Shown: positions 7,030 to 7,446 of the stretch, one piece after another | How the letters are laid out: the number at the start of each line of letters is the position of its first letter | How positions within the stretch are numbered: position 1 is the stretch's first letter | NCBI GenBank assembly: GCA_003448025.1 | Contig: DLXL01000437.1 | Span: 1-7,446 of the forward strand | Length of the DNA stretch: 7,446 nucleotides | Reading direction: 5' to 3' | Source: Saprospirales bacterium | GTDB lineage: Bacteria; Bacteroidota; Bacteroidia; Chitinophagales; Saprospiraceae | The notes under the pieces: model-generated | Seen by the model: only the letters and a program-made list of their open reading frames with translations | Database searches by the model: none | What the model was told of the DNA's origin: nothing | Program-made: the position numbers and the translations under genes

Positions 7030-7065
7030 TTTCGGCGAGCCGAAAGGTAGTTCGACTCGCCGAAA
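7030..7065. repeat. Nested palindromes in the leader of the peptidase gene
   Basis: TTTCGGCGAG (7030-7039) and CTCGCCGAAA (7056-7065) are perfect 10-bp arms with a 16-nt spacer. The left arm also pairs with the adjacent CCGAAA (7040-7045) to form a smaller hairpin, TTTCGG-CGAG-CCGAAA. The two foldings exclude each other. On the minus strand the element ends about 10 nt before the peptidase ATG, so it lies in the mRNA leader or at the promoter. It could be an operator, a leader switch, or the terminator stem of the upstream TerC gene; no U-run decides this. Confidence 0.55.
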
Positions 7066-7100
7066 ATGGAGGATTTCAACCCACCAAAGCATGTTTTTTT

Positions 7101-7117
7101 ATCCTGAACAGCAGGAT
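7101..7117. other. Small hairpin overlapping the TerC stop codon
   Basis: A perfect 6-bp stem ATCCTG / CAGGAT with a 5-nt loop. In the TerC reading direction it is followed by seven A residues rather than U, so it is not a standard terminator for that gene. No plus-strand gene uses it. Probably incidental, listed because it is the only structure at the TerC 3' end besides the nested palindromes. Confidence 0.25.
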
Positions 7118-7446
7118 CAGGTCCGACTTTTGATTCGGATATTGACAAATTCCACGCCAACAGAAAAGGCCATGGCAAAATAGATATAGCCTTTTGGAAT
7201 GTGAAAATCGAGTCCTTCCCCCACCAGGGCTACTCCGATCATAATCAAAAATGCCAGGGCTAATACCTTTACAGCCGGGTGACGATTTACAAAATTGCTG
7301 ATTGGAGCAGCTGCAAGCATCATTACAGCCACAGATACCACCACGGCTGCGATCATCACTTCGATATGCTCCACCATACCAACGGCTGTAATGACAGAGT
7401 CGAGGGAGAATACCAGGTCGAGGATAATAATCTGGGAAATAACTGT
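7117..7446 (-). CDS. TerC-family integral membrane protein, C-terminal part (cut by window edge)
   Basis: The last 109 residues of a TerC-family membrane protein. The frame is open through the right edge, so the N-terminal part and start lie outside. The visible piece starts inside a helix with QIIILDLVFSLDSVITAVGM, the repeated acidic motif of TerC/Alx proteins whose Asp residues lie in the membrane. Two or three more hydrophobic helices follow (for example VMIAAVVVSVAVMMLAAAP and VLALAFLIMIGVALVGEG), ending with FSVGVEFVNIRIKSRT. Characterised relatives (Alx, and TerC of Bacillus) export manganese or help load metal onto secreted proteins; calling this one a metal exporter is inference. It is followed on the same strand by the secreted peptidase after 97 nt. 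The long gap with palindromes suggests separate transcription, though read-through is possible. An in-frame ATG at 7377 should not be taken as the start, as the family motif lies upstream of it. Confidence 0.9.
   Translation of the reverse strand, partial: TVISQIIILDLVFSLDSVITAVGMVEHIEVMIAAVVVSVAVMMLAAAPISNFVNRHPAVKVLALAFLIMIGVALVGEGLDFHIPKGYIYFAMAFSVGVEFVNIRIKSRT

Overview
The window looks like a chromosomal piece of a Bacteroidota genome, with a flavour of the Saprospiria-type environmental lineages. Three things suggest this: the 'grasp-with-spasm' SPASM maturase end, a family I know mainly from Bacteroidota; a HemC and a secreted dipeptidyl peptidase IV of Bacteroidota type; and starts that lack a convincing Shine-Dalgarno sequence. 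One exact copy of the Bacteroidota -7 promoter word TAnnTTTG is also present. The placement rests on protein character read by eye, not on a search.

Region 1 (1-1878, + strand) is the tail of what looks like a RiPP (ribosomally made, modified peptide) locus. It holds the C-terminal cysteine-rich SPASM end of a radical-SAM peptide maturase, carrying an in-frame amber codon at 81-83. A HlyD-type membrane-fusion exporter subunit follows and overlaps it by 38 nt. A very short lipoprotein gene comes last. The maturase's radical-SAM core, the ATP-grasp partner, the precursor peptides and the ABC transporter would have to lie to the left, outside the window.

Region 2 (1943-3424, - strand) is one multi-pass GT-C (GT39/ArnT-like) membrane glycosyltransferase, convergent with region 1. 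Between its start and hemC is a 342-nt divergent intergenic region. It contains a leader hairpin, a -7 promoter match for the glycosyltransferase, and a perfect 25-bp inverted repeat that could be a small mobile-element remnant.

Region 3 (3767-4654, + strand) is hemC, the tetrapyrrole enzyme hydroxymethylbilane synthase. It faces a convergent gene across a long 28-bp-arm palindrome (4696-4760), which followed by a U-run acts as a plausible terminator for the minus strand.

Region 4 (4794-7446, - strand) is a complete secreted prolyl dipeptidyl peptidase (S9, DPP IV). Upstream of it is the C-terminal end of a TerC-family membrane protein cut by the window edge. A nested set of palindromes occupies the peptidase leader. 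Apart from the RiPP-locus genes, neighbours here do not form an obvious pathway. The most unusual observation is the nonsense codon in an otherwise intact maturase reading frame.
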